From Desulfovibrio sp. Marseille-P6017 (GTDB lineage: Bacteria; Bacillota_A; Clostridia; Peptostreptococcales; Peptostreptococcaceae), in the NCBI GenBank assembly GCA_900604495.1, contig UWOR01000007.1, forward strand, positions 122,197 to 186,196: a DNA stretch of 64,000 nt, read 5' to 3'. Position numbers and translations under genes: made by a program. Below the pieces are notes generated by a model. That model saw only the letters and a list, made by a program, of their open reading frames with translations, ran no database searches and was not told the origin of the DNA. Positions 8,877-18,806 of the stretch are shown piece after piece. Position 1 is the first letter of the stretch, and every line of letters begins with the position of its first letter.

Positions 8877-9380
8877 TTAGTTCACCTTTAATTTCTTAAT
8901 ATAATCTTTATAAGGAGTAAGCTTTGTAATTTTTTCTATTAACTTATATATAAAATATGAAAATAGAACTGTGTATATCATTCCCGGTATAGATGTTATA
9001 AGTAATACTTTTAAGTTAACGCCTATTATTTTTGACATAACTACTCTGCTCATAAATGTTCCTATTGGTCCAACTAGTGAAACTACTATTAAACTAGTTC
9101 CAAAAACGCTTATGATTTCACCCACTACAATTCTAAATACCATTGCTACAACTACATTAAGTATTGTATGTGTTCCCATTATTAAATTTATAATGCTTGC
9201 TATCATTCCAGCAGATATATATTTTCTAAATCCAAATGTAGCACATATTCCTATTGCTATAGGAGCTGACATTTGAAATTCAGTTCCTGGTATAATACCA
9301 GGAAGTTTAAACGAAGCAGATAATGCTATTATCGTTGCTAAAAGAGCAACTAGTGTTATATTCTTACCATTACTTTTCAT
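8877..9380 (-). CDS. Membrane protein of the biotin operon, ECF S-component-like
   Basis: The 167-residue protein has five or six hydrophobic segments and begins KNITLVALLATIIALSASF, then LPGIIPGTEFQMSAPIAIG, a layout like the substrate-binding S components of ECF vitamin transporters. It lacks the usual BioY opening, so I do not call it BioY. Placed between bioA and bioW, it may import biotin, pimelate or another precursor; this is inference. The start at 9380 is chosen because GAGG lies 5 bases upstream; a GTG at 9407 would lengthen it by 9 codons without a binding site. It is followed 3 bases later by bioW, so translation may be coupled. Confidence 0.65.
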   Translation of the reverse strand: MKSNGKNITLVALLATIIALSASFKLPGIIPGTEFQMSAPIAIGICATFGFRKYISAGMIASIINLIMGTHTILNVVVAMVFRIVVGEIISVFGTSLIVVSLVGPIGTFMSRVVMSKIIGVNLKVLLITSIPGMIYTVLFSYFIYKLIEKITKLTPYKDYIKKLKVN

Positions 9381-9412
9381 ACTTTCCTCTTTAAAATATA
9401 AAGTCACTTTCT

Positions 9413-10768
9413 TTATTTTTCTTTAAAATATTCTATAATACTTTCTTTAGCTACATTAACCATAAAGTCAATTTCTTTTTCACTTATTACATATGGTGGC
9501 ATAAAATAAAGTATATTTCCTAAGCATCTTAGTAATACACCTTTTTCTAGTGCTATTTTATATATGTTATAACCAACACGTAGTTCACTTTCAAAAGGTT
9601 CCTTTGTATTTTTATCTTTTACTAGCTCTATCGCTCCTATCATTCCTATTTGTCTATATTCACCAATTTGTGGAATATCCTTTAATATGCTTGTTACTCT
9701 ACTTCTTAAATATTCACTTTTATACTTATTTTTGTTTAATATATCTTCATCTTCAAATATATTTAAAGTTTCTATTGCTACACTACATCCTAAAGCATTT
9801 CCTGAGTAACTATGGCTGTGAAGAAAAGCTTTCATAGTACTATAATCATCATAAAATGCATCATATATTTTGTTTCCCATAAGAACTAGTGAAAGCGGCA
9901 TATATCCGGCTGTTAATCCTTTAGATAAACACATTATGTCTGGTGATATATTTGCATGCTCACATGCAAACATCTTTCCCGTTCTTCCAAATCCAACTGC
10001 AATTTCATCTGCTATTAAATTTATATCATATTTATCACATATTTGCCTTAGTTTAACTAAGTAATTAGGTGAATAAATCTTCATACCTGCTGCACATTGA
10101 ACTATTAGTTCTATTATTATTGCAGTAACTTCTTCATGTATCTCACTTATCTTTTCTTCCATATATTTAAAACATTCTGCATTACATGTACTTCTTTTCT
10201 TATTAAACTTACATCTATAACAGTCTGGTCCTTCCACTTTAACTGTTTCAAGAAGTATTGGTTCGTATATTTTGCTATATAAATCCATATCACCTACAGA
10301 TAAGGCTACTATTGTTTCACCATGATATGAATCACTTATTTTTACAAATTTATATTTTTTATCTTTTCCAATTTGCTTATGATATTGAAAACTTAATTTT
10401 AAGGCAATCTCTACAGCTGAAGATCCATTATCTCCGAAAAATACTTTATCTAATCTGTCTGGAGTAATATTTACAATTCTCTTACAAAGTTCAATAGCTG
10501 GCTTATGAGTAAAATTTGCAAATATAGTATGTTCCAAACTATTTGCTTGTCTATATAATGCATCATTTATTCTTATATTACTGTGACCAAATAAGTTAAC
10601 CCACCAAGATGACACTGCATCTAAATATAATTTTTTATTTACATCTTGTAAAAATACACCCATACCCCTTTCTATCACAATAGGTAAAAACTCTTCATAG
10701 TCTTTCATTTGAGAACAAGGATGCCAAATATACTTTAAATCTTTTTCTTGTAATTTTTTCATTTTCAT
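9413..10768 (-). CDS. bioA: Adenosylmethionine-8-amino-7-oxononanoate transaminase
   Basis: BioA transfers an amino group, in the classical enzyme from S-adenosylmethionine, to make 7,8-diaminopelargonate. The 451-residue protein is a fold-type I PLP enzyme with the BioA opening IWHPCSQMKDY, DAVSSWWVNLFGHS, FFGDNGSSAVEIALK, the glycine-rich DSYHGET, LIADEIAVGFGRTG with the PLP aspartate, and LSKGLTAGYMPLS with the lysine near residue 283. AGAGGA lies 10 bases before the first ATG; an ATG two codons in is an alternative. It follows bioD by 15 bases. Confidence 0.95.
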   Translation of the reverse strand: MKMKKLQEKDLKYIWHPCSQMKDYEEFLPIVIERGMGVFLQDVNKKLYLDAVSSWWVNLFGHSNIRINDALYRQANSLEHTIFANFTHKPAIELCKRIVNITPDRLDKVFFGDNGSSAVEIALKLSFQYHKQIGKDKKYKFVKISDSYHGETIVALSVGDMDLYSKIYEPILLETVKVEGPDCYRCKFNKKRSTCNAECFKYMEEKISEIHEEVTAIIIELIVQCAAGMKIYSPNYLVKLRQICDKYDINLIADEIAVGFGRTGKMFACEHANISPDIMCLSKGLTAGYMPLSLVLMGNKIYDAFYDDYSTMKAFLHSHSYSGNALGCSVAIETLNIFEDEDILNKNKYKSEYLRSRVTSILKDIPQIGEYRQIGMIGAIELVKDKNTKEPFESELRVGYNIYKIALEKGVLLRCLGNILYFMPPYVISEKEIDFMVNVAKESIIEYFKEK

Positions 10769-10783
10769 AGTTATATATCCTCT

Positions 10784-11482
10784 TTACTTGAATAAGCTCA
10801 TAAGATTACTTGTATCAAAATTATCATATTCTTTTTTTATATTTTTATTTTTAAAATCATCTAGTTTATGTATAACTCCCAATATATCAAGTTTAGTTAT
10901 ATTTTTTATTACACTAATATTATCATCTTCATAAAAATTTCCAGTATATCGATTTATAAATATTCCCTTACAATTAATATCTTTATTTTTTAAAAACTCA
11001 TATGTAAGAACTGTATGGTTTATTGTTCCTATATATGGACTACTTAGCATTACAACATCTAAATCCAAGTCTTTAATTAAATCATAAATATAGTAATCAT
11101 TATCAATTAAAGGAACTACAACACCCCCAGCTCCTTCTACTACCACGTAATCATATTCATTAGTAAGTTTTTTATAGTGATTTATTATATTTTCTTTTAA
11201 TATATTTATATTTTCTATTTTATCTGCTAAATGCGGTGATACCTCATTATATAGGCAGTAAGTATTCATTTTTTCGTAATTCTCATCTAAGTCACATATT
11301 TCTTTTATATATTTAATGTCTTGAGAAATTAAAAGGTCCTCACTTTTTATCCCTCCACTTTGTATTGGTTTATATGGTATAACACTATAGCCTTCTTTTT
11401 TTAATTTATATACGATACCTCCAGTAATAAATGTCTTACCAATACCTGTATTTGTTCCAATTATAAATATTCCTTTTCCCAT
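10784..11482 (-). CDS. bioD: Dethiobiotin synthetase
   Basis: BioD closes the ureido ring of dethiobiotin using ATP and CO2. The 232-residue protein has the P-loop GTNTGIGKT at residues 9-17, YKPIQSGG with the substrate lysine, and VVEGAGGVVVPL, the BioD switch motif. An in-frame GTG four codons upstream has no binding site, so the ATG at 11482 is preferred; its own site (GTGG) is weak, which may mean coupling to bioB, which ends 17 bases before. Confidence 0.93.
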   Translation of the reverse strand: MGKGIFIIGTNTGIGKTFITGGIVYKLKKEGYSVIPYKPIQSGGIKSEDLLISQDIKYIKEICDLDENYEKMNTYCLYNEVSPHLADKIENINILKENIINHYKKLTNEYDYVVVEGAGGVVVPLIDNDYYIYDLIKDLDLDVVMLSSPYIGTINHTVLTYEFLKNKDINCKGIFINRYTGNFYEDDNISVIKNITKLDILGVIHKLDDFKNKNIKKEYDNFDTSNLMSLFK

Positions 11483-11499
11483 AATTCTTACCACTTTTC

Positions 11500-12453
11500 T
11501 TAAACTATATTAAATCCTAAATTTTTTATCATTTTTATATCCTCAGATATTCCATTTCCACAAGTCGTAAGCAAATCTCCCGTTATTGTTGCATTAGCTC
11601 CACCTATAAATGCTAACTCTCCATAGTTAGTTAAAAAATTTCTTCCTCCTGCTAATCTTATTTGAGCTTTTGGATTTATAAATCTATATATAGCTAACGC
11701 TATTAAAAAATCTTCCTCAGTTATTTTTTCTACATCATTCATATTAGTTCCAGGTATATTATTTAACATATTTAGCGGTATAGAAGTTATATTTAATTCT
11801 CTTAATTCAAATGCCATATCTATTCTATCTTCCATACTTTCACCAAGACCAAATATCCCCCCACTACAAACTTCTATACCTACTTTTTGTGCAGCTTTTA
11901 TAGTATCTATTTTTTCATCATATGTATGTGTACTACAAATCTTTGAGAAATGATTTCTAGAAGTTTCTAAATTGTTATGATATCTAGTCACTCCAACTTC
12001 ACTAAGTAATATCATATCTTCTTCATCTAGCAATCCATGTGATGCACAAGTTTTTATATCTACATTTCTGTTTATAAACTTATATGATTCAACTACTTTT
12101 TTCATTTCTGACTTGCTAAGTCTTCTTCCTGATGTAACTATTGAGTATCTTTTTACACCTTTTTTAGCATGATATTTTGCATCTTTTATAAACTCTTCTG
12201 TAGTCTTTAATCCATATACATCTATATCAGTTTTATGAAAGGCTGACTGTGCACAGAATTTACAATTCTCACTGCACTTTCCACTTTTACCATTTACAAT
12301 CGAACATAAGTCAAATTTATTTCCTAAGAAATGTTCTCTTATTTCATTTGCATATTTAGATAAACTTTCTAAATCATAATTTAGTAAACTTATAGCTTCT
12401 TTCTTATTTATTAAATATCCATTTTTTATTTTAGTAGCTAATTCTTGTAACAA
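11500..12453 (-). CDS. bioB: Biotin synthase
   Basis: BioB is the radical SAM enzyme that inserts sulfur into dethiobiotin. The 317-residue protein has the Cx3Cx2C iron-sulfur motif at Cys60, Cys64 and Cys67 (KCSENCKFCAQSA), then YSIVTSGRR, KTCASHGLL, RYHNNLETS and GGIFGLGESMEDR, all typical of BioB. The start is TTG, supported by AGGAG 7 bases upstream. It is the first gene of the operon; a BirA-like operator lies 66-101 bases before the start. Confidence 0.96.
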   Translation of the reverse strand: MLQELATKIKNGYLINKKEAISLLNYDLESLSKYANEIREHFLGNKFDLCSIVNGKSGKCSENCKFCAQSAFHKTDIDVYGLKTTEEFIKDAKYHAKKGVKRYSIVTSGRRLSKSEMKKVVESYKFINRNVDIKTCASHGLLDEEDMILLSEVGVTRYHNNLETSRNHFSKICSTHTYDEKIDTIKAAQKVGIEVCSGGIFGLGESMEDRIDMAFELRELNITSIPLNMLNNIPGTNMNDVEKITEEDFLIALAIYRFINPKAQIRLAGGRNFLTNYGELAFIGGANATITGDLLTTCGNGISEDIKMIKNLGFNIV

Positions 12454-12518
12454 GTATATTCTCCTATTTTCTATATAAATAATTTGTTTATATTTATTAA
12501 TATAATTTATTTTTTTAT

Positions 12519-12554
12519 TTAGGTTAATCTAAATATGTTTATAGGTTTACCTAA
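12519..12554 (-). promoter_or_regulatory. BirA-like biotin operator upstream of bioB
   Basis: On the minus strand TTAGGTAAACC, 14 bases, GATTAACCTAA form an inverted repeat whose arms match at 9 of 11 positions. Arm sequence and spacing resemble the known BirA operator pattern (TTGTAAACC, about 15 bases, GGTTTACAA in E. coli). A partial second copy, TTAATCTAAATA, recurs at 12524-12535 and 12564-12575 (plus strand). A BirA-biotin complex would repress the operon when biotin is plentiful. Confidence 0.7.
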
Positions 12555-12680
12555 GATTTAAAATTAATCTAAATAAAAAGTTATAAATTGTAAATTTCGA
12601 TTTTGTTTGTAAAAGAAGGTTTTCTTTAATATTAAGTGAATACTTAGAAATTATATAGTTATAAAAAGGAGGGTTTTATT

Positions 12681-13335
12681 TTGAAAGAACTATCTTTAGT
12701 AGAAAAGTATATTTTATGTATATTAGATAATAAATTACTCAGCCTTGTATAAATCAAAATACTATAAATCGTGTATTATAAATGCATGCTTGTGGCAACT
12801 ATTTACTATGAGTTTAATAAGATTTGATATTAACAAGAAAATTATTCTTAATAAAGATTTTAACGATAATATACCTTATCTTAAAACCATTTATGATAAT
12901 ATTAATAATTATAGCTATAGAACAATTCAAAAAATAATTGATGATTATATGTTTGCTTATTCAAATTACTCATTATATTTTATTATAGATAATCTATTAT
13001 CATCATTAGTATCAAAAAAAGCTATTAACATAAAAACTAAAAATAGACTTTTTAATGAAAAAATAATTTATGAATCAAGCCCTGAAATTATTAACACAAT
13101 TATTTCTAAAATAAAGGTTGAAGTTCTTACTGATTATCATCCATCTAATGAAATTATTATTTTAACTTTATTGCTCCTAAAAAGTAATGTGTTAAGTAAT
13201 TATTTCTCTAATTCTGAAATAAAAGAAATAAAGTCAATATTAAGTAAATATGTAAAAAGTAATGAAATAGGCCTATTTATAAAAGATATTTTAATTGATA
13301 AGAAATTAGATATCGATAATATGGCTCTTGCTTAA
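12681..13335 (+). pseudogene. GPP34 (GOLPH3)-family protein, frame-disrupted near its N-terminus
   Basis: A TTG at 12681, 8 bases after AAGGAGGG, opens the frame MKELSLVEKYILCILDNKLLS and stops at 12750-12752. The next frame (+1) continues without a break from about 12739 to 13335: ALYKSKYYKSCIINACLWQLF, then a mainly helical protein ending NEIGLFIKDILIDKK. The joined product looks like a GPP34 domain, known for binding phosphoinositides in eukaryotes but of unknown role in bacteria. One base appears to be extra or missing between 12737 and 12745. It is a pseudogene, a sequencing error or, less likely, a programmed shift. It stands just before ftsH. Confidence 0.7.
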
Positions 13336-13338
13336 ACA

Positions 13339-13383
13339 AAAAATAAGTATCTTACAAATATATAATTTAAGGTACTTATTTTT
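13339..13383 (+). terminator. Terminator hairpin after the GPP34 gene
   Basis: Positions 13339-13354 pair with 13368-13383 with a G-T wobble (AAAATAAGTATCTTA against TAAGGTACTTATTTT), ending in a T run. It separates the GPP34 gene from ftsH. Confidence 0.65.
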
Positions 13384-13533
13384 TATGTATATTTTTTTAA
13401 CAAAGTTTATTATATAATGGGTTTATTATTGTAAATTTACATAAAATATATTATTATATATCAATAAATAATTTTAAGTTCAAATAATTATTTATTTCAC
13501 CATTTCTATTTAAATTTAAGGAGATTATAAAAT

Positions 13534-15426
13534 ATGGATGAAAATAAAAAACCTAGAAAACCTCTAATATACTATTATTTATCGACGCTAATAATAGTAA
13601 TGTTACTGAATGCGTTTTTATTTCCAAGTATGAAGTCATTAAGTACAGAAGAAGTAGATTATGGCAAATTTATATCAATGTTAGAAAATAAAGAAATTAA
13701 AGATGTTGAAGTCCAAAGTAATGAAATTGTATTTACTTCATCTAATTCTAATGATAAGAAGGTATATATAACTGGTAAAATGGATGACCCTGATTTAGTT
13801 AATAGACTTGAAAAAGCAGGAGTAACATTCTCAAAGGTTATACCTCAGGAAAATTCTCCTATAGTTAATTTTTTACTAACTTGGATAAGTCCAATATTAA
13901 TATTTGCCTTATTAGGTCAAATGTTCTCAAGGATGTTAGCTAAGCGAATGGGTGGTCCTGGAGCAATGCAATTTGGAAAAAGTAATGCTAAAGTTTATGT
14001 AGAAGCACAAACTGGTAAAACCTTTAAAGACGTTGCAGGACAAGATGAAGCAAAAGAAGCTCTTACTGAAATCGTAGATTTCTTAAACAATCCAGATAAA
14101 TATAAACAAATAGGAGCAAAAATGCCAAAAGGAGCTTTACTTGTTGGCCCTCCAGGTACAGGTAAAACTTTGCTTGCTAAAGCAGTTGCTGGTGAAGCAA
14201 GTGTTCCATTTTTCTCTATTTCTGGATCTGAATTCGTAGAAATGTTTGTTGGTATGGGGGCTGCTAGAGTTAGAGATTTATTTAAGCAAGCTCAAGAAAA
14301 AGCACCTTGTATAGTTTTTATAGATGAAATTGATACTATAGGTAAAAAACGTGATAGTGGTAATGGAGTGGGTGGAAATGACGAACGTGAGCAAACCCTA
14401 AATCAGTTACTTACAGAAATGGATGGATTTGATGGAGGGCTTGGTGTAGTAATCCTTGCTGCTACAAATAGACCCGAAAGCTTAGACAAAGCGCTACTTA
14501 GACCAGGACGCTTTGATAGACGTATACCAGTTGAAATGCCTGACTTAGCAGGTCGTGAATCTATACTTAAGGTACATGCTAAAAATATAAAAACTGAATC
14601 TAACATAGATTGTAATGTAATAGCAAGAGCAACTTCTGGTGCATCTGGTGCTGAACTTGCTAATATAGTTAATGAAGCTGCTATTGCTGCTGTTAAAGAT
14701 AATAGAAACTTAGTGTCTCAAAAAGATTTAGAAGAAGCTGTAGAAGTTGTTATAGCTGGGTATCAGCGTAAAGGTGCCGTTATTTCTGATAAAGAAAAGA
14801 AAATAATCGCTTATCACGAAATTGGGCATGCTCTTGTTGCTGCTATTCAAACTAATAGTGATCCAGTTCATAAAATAACTATTATACCTCGTACATCTGG
14901 TGCATTAGGATATACAATGCAGGTTTCAGAATCAGAAAGTGTTCTAATGTCTAAAGAAGAAGCATTTAATAAAATAACTACATTCACCGGTGGACGTGCT
15001 GCAGAAGAAATTATTTTCAATATATCTACATCTGGTGCATCAAATGATATAGAACAAGCAACTAAAATTGCTCGTGCTATGGTAACTAGATTTGGTATGA
15101 GTGATAAATTTGGTATGGTTGCCTTAGAAACAGTTAATAATCCATACTTAGGTGGCGATGCTTCTCTTACTTGTTCTCCTGAAACTGCTACAAAAGTGGA
15201 CCAAGAAGTATTGAGTATTATAAAAGAAGCTCATGAGAAAGCTAGTAAGATATTAAGAGAAAATATAGATAAGTTACATGAATTATCTGAGTATTTACTT
15301 GAAAAAGAGACCATTACAGGATCTGAATTTATGAAAATATTAAATAGTGAGAATTTATCAGAAAATGAATCTTCTGAAACTCAAATAATAGATGATAACC
15401 AAAGTATACTAGATATAAAAAAATAA
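13534..15426 (+). CDS. ftsH: ATP-dependent zinc metalloprotease FtsH
   Basis: FtsH is a membrane-anchored AAA+ protease that degrades misfolded membrane proteins and some regulators. The 630-residue protein has two membrane segments (about 12-31 and 109-130) flanking an extracytoplasmic domain, then the AAA domain with Walker A GPPGTGKT (about 205-212), Walker B IVFIDEID, the second region of homology ending RPGRFDR, and the zinc site HEIGH near residue 428. AAGGAG precedes the ATG. The C-terminal tail is short and acidic. It is followed by a bidirectional terminator, so it is probably transcribed alone. Confidence 0.97.
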   Translation: MDENKKPRKPLIYYYLSTLIIVMLLNAFLFPSMKSLSTEEVDYGKFISMLENKEIKDVEVQSNEIVFTSSNSNDKKVYITGKMDDPDLVNRLEKAGVTFSKVIPQENSPIVNFLLTWISPILIFALLGQMFSRMLAKRMGGPGAMQFGKSNAKVYVEAQTGKTFKDVAGQDEAKEALTEIVDFLNNPDKYKQIGAKMPKGALLVGPPGTGKTLLAKAVAGEASVPFFSISGSEFVEMFVGMGAARVRDLFKQAQEKAPCIVFIDEIDTIGKKRDSGNGVGGNDEREQTLNQLLTEMDGFDGGLGVVILAATNRPESLDKALLRPGRFDRRIPVEMPDLAGRESILKVHAKNIKTESNIDCNVIARATSGASGAELANIVNEAAIAAVKDNRNLVSQKDLEEAVEVVIAGYQRKGAVISDKEKKIIAYHEIGHALVAAIQTNSDPVHKITIIPRTSGALGYTMQVSESESVLMSKEEAFNKITTFTGGRAAEEIIFNISTSGASNDIEQATKIARAMVTRFGMSDKFGMVALETVNNPYLGGDASLTCSPETATKVDQEVLSIIKEAHEKASKILRENIDKLHELSEYLLEKETITGSEFMKILNSENLSENESSETQIIDDNQSILDIKK

Positions 15427-15439
15427 TAAAAATGCTAAA

Positions 15440-15483
15440 GAGCATATGATAATATACAATTATTTATATATTATCATATGCTC
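15440..15483. terminator. Bidirectional terminator, 17-bp perfect stem
   Basis: GAGCATATGATAATATA (15440-15456) pairs perfectly with 15467-15483 between convergent ftsH and the gene ending at 15495. T runs are present on the ftsH side. Confidence 0.8.
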
Positions 15484-15494
15484 GTTTTTATAAA

Positions 15495-15908
15495 TCATTT
15501 GTACATCCTATCTTCTTTATTTGATATACTATCTGAATCTATATTATTTTTTATTGCATTTGCAATAGCTTCTTCTATAGTTTTACCTTTAGCCATTAAA
15601 CTAGTTGTATTATAACTTATCTTATCTAAAGTACCAAAGCAAAATCTACACTCACTAGTAAATGCTAATAATGTATAATGCCCATCATATTTTTCTTTTG
15701 ATATATAATCAGCAACCGTTATTGCTTGAACCAAATCCATCTCTTTCATATCTCTAATAAATGTTACGTATTTTTTCTGAACTATGCTCTTTTCTTTAGA
15801 ATTATCAAATTTAACTATAGCTTCTTTTGAGTTTATATCTTGTATAAAAACTCCTATTTCTTTATAAGTTTCACCATCATCATATAAAATTCTGTCTCCA
15901 AACCTCAT
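15495..15908 (-). CDS. Hypothetical protein, 137 residues
   Basis: I do not recognise this family. The protein is soluble, starts MRFGDRILYDDGETYKEIG and has a beta-rich first half (IVKFDNSKEKSIVQKKYVTFIRD) like a small barrel, then an ECRFCFG segment with two cysteines and a helical tail (KGKTIEEAIANAIKNN). GGAGAG precedes the ATG. It is convergent with ftsH and stands alone between two terminator-bounded units. Confidence 0.6.
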   Translation of the reverse strand: MRFGDRILYDDGETYKEIGVFIQDINSKEAIVKFDNSKEKSIVQKKYVTFIRDMKEMDLVQAITVADYISKEKYDGHYTLLAFTSECRFCFGTLDKISYNTTSLMAKGKTIEEAIANAIKNNIDSDSISNKEDRMYK

Positions 15909-16159
15909 AATATCTCTCCTTTTAAATTAATATATCTTTATAATATTGAATTTATTATTATACAAACATAAATTAATTTTTATATCTATATTACATATTA
16001 TTATTTTTTATATTAAAAGTAGCTTGTCCTCTTAAGTAAAAACTTAAATTTTGTATAATAATACATATATTTTTATTTTTCATATTTTTATTTATAAATT
16101 GTATATTATAGTATAAAATATGATATGTTCATATTTTAATTTAAGAAAAAGGTGATTTT

Positions 16160-16525
16160 ATGGAATTTTTACAATTTGATGATTTAAGTCTATTTTCTAA
16201 AATAGGCCTTGATGAAGAAACTCTAATGATACATAGTAAGTGTGGAAACTACAGCTTTTATATTAACTTTAAAGATGAAATAAAAGGTGTTGATTACTAT
16301 GACCTAGCAATTGCAACAAAAACTTCTAATGGATTTATAAACAAATCTGGAGATGCTAAAACTGTAAAAAGAGCTGTTATGGATACATTATCTGGAAAAG
16401 AAGTTAGAGATGATATTAAAAGAAAAATTGATAAACCTAAAGTTAATAGTAAAAATAATTCTAATACTAAGACGAAGGTTCCATTTTATTCTAATTCATC
16501 TAAAAAAAATCGTAGATTTAAATAA
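16160..16525 (+). CDS. Hypothetical basic-tailed protein, 121 residues
   Basis: No family is recognised. Residues 1-85 look folded (MEFLQFDDLSLFSKIGLDEET; HSKCGNYSFYINFKDEIKGVDYYDLAIATK) and residues 86-121 are Lys/Asn/Ser-rich and probably disordered (KVNSKNNSNTKTKVPFY). AAAAAGGTG precedes the ATG. A strong hairpin overlaps the last codons. Confidence 0.55.
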   Translation: MEFLQFDDLSLFSKIGLDEETLMIHSKCGNYSFYINFKDEIKGVDYYDLAIATKTSNGFINKSGDAKTVKRAVMDTLSGKEVRDDIKRKIDKPKVNSKNNSNTKTKVPFYSNSSKKNRRFK

Positions 16526-16575
16526 TAAAAGATATAGATATGCTTATTTTAATAAGCATATCTATATCTTTTATT
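16524..16575. terminator. Bidirectional terminator, 25-bp perfect stem
   Basis: Positions 16524-16548 pair perfectly with 16551-16575 around a two-base gap. It overlaps the stop codon of the gene at 16160-16525 and lies just past the stop of the convergent aminotransferase at 16584. Confidence 0.85.
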
Positions 16576-16583
16576 ATTTAAAT

Positions 16584-17864
16584 TTAATTAAATCTTTTAG
16601 ATATATCTTCTAACTTATTTAGTAATACATTGGCTTCATTTATTGTATTATATAAGCCTAAGCTAATTCTTATCATTCCTAAACTATCTTCTCCCGCAAA
16701 TACGTCACTATACGCATCTGCATCACTTACACCTAATAATCGATGTACATATGGATGGGCACAAAATTTACCAACTCTTAAAGATATTCCAGTTTCATCA
16801 GCTATAACAGGTCCAATATCATAACAACATTTATCTTTTATATTAAAAGTAATAACACCTAGTCTATCATCAATATAATTTGTATCTCCATATATAATAA
16901 TATTAGGTATTTTATTTAATCCATTTATAATGTATTCTTTTATATCTTTTTCATGTAACTGTATTTTGTCTAAATCAATCTCCTTTAACTCTTCCAATGC
17001 CTTTGCCATACTTATTACACCAAAAAAGTTTTGAGTTCCTGCTTCATACCTAGATGGTAAAGGTGACCAAACTACAGATTTATCAAATACACCTTTTACA
17101 CATCCACCACCTACTAATATCGGTTCTGAATCTTTCAAATACTCTTTAAGTCCAACTATTGCTCCAGATCCAAATGGTGCATATGCTTTATGAGCAGAAA
17201 ATGTTAAGAAATCTATTTCCTCACCCTTTGATTTTCCCTTCATATCTACACTCTTATGAGCTATTAATTGAGCTGCATCTACTACTATAATTGCACCATA
17301 TTTATGAGCAATTTTCGCTACTTCATGTATAGGATTTATATATCCTGTTACATTTGATGCACCTGTGATAGTCACTATTTTTATTTTACCATTAGCTTTT
17401 ATTAATTGATTTTCTATATCTTCAATTTTAACTCTTCCTAACTCATCAACTTCAGCATAAACAACTTTACCAACTTTTCTAAAAGGTAAATCATTAGCAT
17501 GATGTTCCATTCTAGTAGATAAAATCATATCATCTCTATTTTGTATAAGTTCATTAGCTAAAATATTTAATGATTCTGTATCTGATTTCGTATATATTAT
17601 TGTATGTGTGTTAGTGTCTTGTAGATTGAAAAATTTTAATATACTTTTTCTTGTGTTATTAAATATCTCTGTGCAATAATCACCTTTAAATCCAACACCT
17701 CTAGCTATTGGTCCATAATTCTTTATATTATCTTCAATTATTTTCATAACACTTTTTAGAGGTGGTGTAGTCGCACCATTATCGAAATTTATAGGTGTTA
17801 CATATCTTCCATCTTTAAGTTGTATCTTCTCTTCTATTCCTTCAAATAAATACCTATAATCCAA
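16584..17864 (-). CDS. Cysteine desulfurase-like class V aminotransferase
   Basis: The 426-residue protein is a class V PLP enzyme: NFDNGATTPPLKSVM at the N-terminus, RMEHHANDLPFR, ITGASNVTGYINPI, IVVDAAQLIAHKSVDM, the PLP-lysine motif FLTFSAHKAYAPFGSG, and a C-terminal SLRVGKFCAHPYVHRLLG, where the cysteine fits the SufS/CsdA catalytic position. It is longer than SufS and is not beside suf genes, so its sulfur acceptor is unknown. The start is TTG with AAGGAGGTG 5 bases upstream. Confidence 0.8.
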   Translation of the reverse strand: MDYRYLFEGIEEKIQLKDGRYVTPINFDNGATTPPLKSVMKIIEDNIKNYGPIARGVGFKGDYCTEIFNNTRKSILKFFNLQDTNTHTIIYTKSDTESLNILANELIQNRDDMILSTRMEHHANDLPFRKVGKVVYAEVDELGRVKIEDIENQLIKANGKIKIVTITGASNVTGYINPIHEVAKIAHKYGAIIVVDAAQLIAHKSVDMKGKSKGEEIDFLTFSAHKAYAPFGSGAIVGLKEYLKDSEPILVGGGCVKGVFDKSVVWSPLPSRYEAGTQNFFGVISMAKALEELKEIDLDKIQLHEKDIKEYIINGLNKIPNIIIYGDTNYIDDRLGVITFNIKDKCCYDIGPVIADETGISLRVGKFCAHPYVHRLLGVSDADAYSDVFAGEDSLGMIRISLGLYNTINEANVLLNKLEDISKRFN

Positions 17865-17951
17865 ATTAACACCTCCTTAATATTAATAATATGGCATTTT
17901 ACCTAAAATGATTCTCCTTTTTACAATTTGCCTTTAAATTACAATAAAAAA

Positions 17952-17983
17952 GAATGTATTTTGCAAATTTGCTCCATACATTC
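17952..17983 (-). terminator. Terminator of the GntR/ABC operon
   Basis: GAATGTAT (17952-17959) pairs with ATACATTC (17976-17983), and the minus strand continues TTTTTTATTG. It lies just past the permease stop at 17994. Confidence 0.75.
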
Positions 17984-17993
17984 CATAATTAAC

Positions 17994-18806
17994 TTACTCT
18001 AAATTAAGCTTTTTATCTAATATATAAGTTATTCCAAATAAAATAATAATTCCTAAAAGGATATATATAACTATATCATATATAAAATATGAAGAAAAAA
18101 CTTTACTCATTTCTGATAAATTAATCATAAAATCATTTGAACTATTTATAGGTATATCTAATCTAGTTTCATCTATTGTATTTATAAAAATACTACTTAT
18201 TAACTCATATATTTTACTTGATAATATATTTATAACAAAGAAACTAATAAATGCTACTAAGTTTCTATGTTTATTAAATATTGGTAATTGCCCCATAGAT
18301 ACTGATAAGTACAATGTTAAAATAAATACTGAGTATGATACTATCATAAACAATAGTGTTACTAAAATCATATTTGATATAGGATGAATTTGTGAAAATA
18401 CTTCAGATAATACTGATATTAATTCTAAAATACTTATTTTACTTATAATAAATCCCATTATAGTAAATGAAAGTATTGATACTATCCCACTTAATATTGC
18501 ATATAGTAATGATACAATATATTTTGATAAAACTAATTCTCTTGATGATACAGGAAGAGTAAACATTAAATATCCCTCATCATCTAATAGATTTTTTCTA
18601 AATCTTTGTATTGTAATCATTATAGTCAACACTACAAGAGCTACAAATAATCCAAATAATACTATCATTGATATTCCTTGAATTTGAAAAACTTCCATAT
18701 TCATACTAAATCCAACTATTAATGACATAAATATAATAGCACAGTATAATGGAAAAAAAGTTCTGCCACAAGCCTTTAGCTCATATTTTATTAATTTACC
18801 TAACAT
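17994..18806 (-). CDS. ABC-2 type transporter permease
   Basis: The 270-residue protein has about six hydrophobic segments beginning ELKACGRTFFPLYCAIIFMSLIVGF and contains RKNLLDDEGYLMFTLPVSSRELVLSKY, a cytoplasmic loop common in YtrC/D-like ABC-2 permeases. It overlaps the ATPase gene by 7 bases, so the two form one exporter. In the YtrA-type operons of Firmicutes such pairs respond to cell-wall stress; here the substrate is unknown. Confidence 0.85.
   Translation of the reverse strand: MLGKLIKYELKACGRTFFPLYCAIIFMSLIVGFSMNMEVFQIQGISMIVLFGLFVALVVLTIMITIQRFRKNLLDDEGYLMFTLPVSSRELVLSKYIVSLLYAILSGIVSILSFTIMGFIISKISILELISVLSEVFSQIHPISNMILVTLLFMIVSYSVFILTLYLSVSMGQLPIFNKHRNLVAFISFFVINILSSKIYELISSIFINTIDETRLDIPINSSNDFMINLSEMSKVFSSYFIYDIVIYILLGIIILFGITYILDKKLNLE

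Noticed and set aside
12737..12752. Programmed +1 frameshift in the GPP34 gene.
   Set aside because: No slippery sequence, internal binding site or downstream stem-loop is apparent; simple mutation or read error is more economical.
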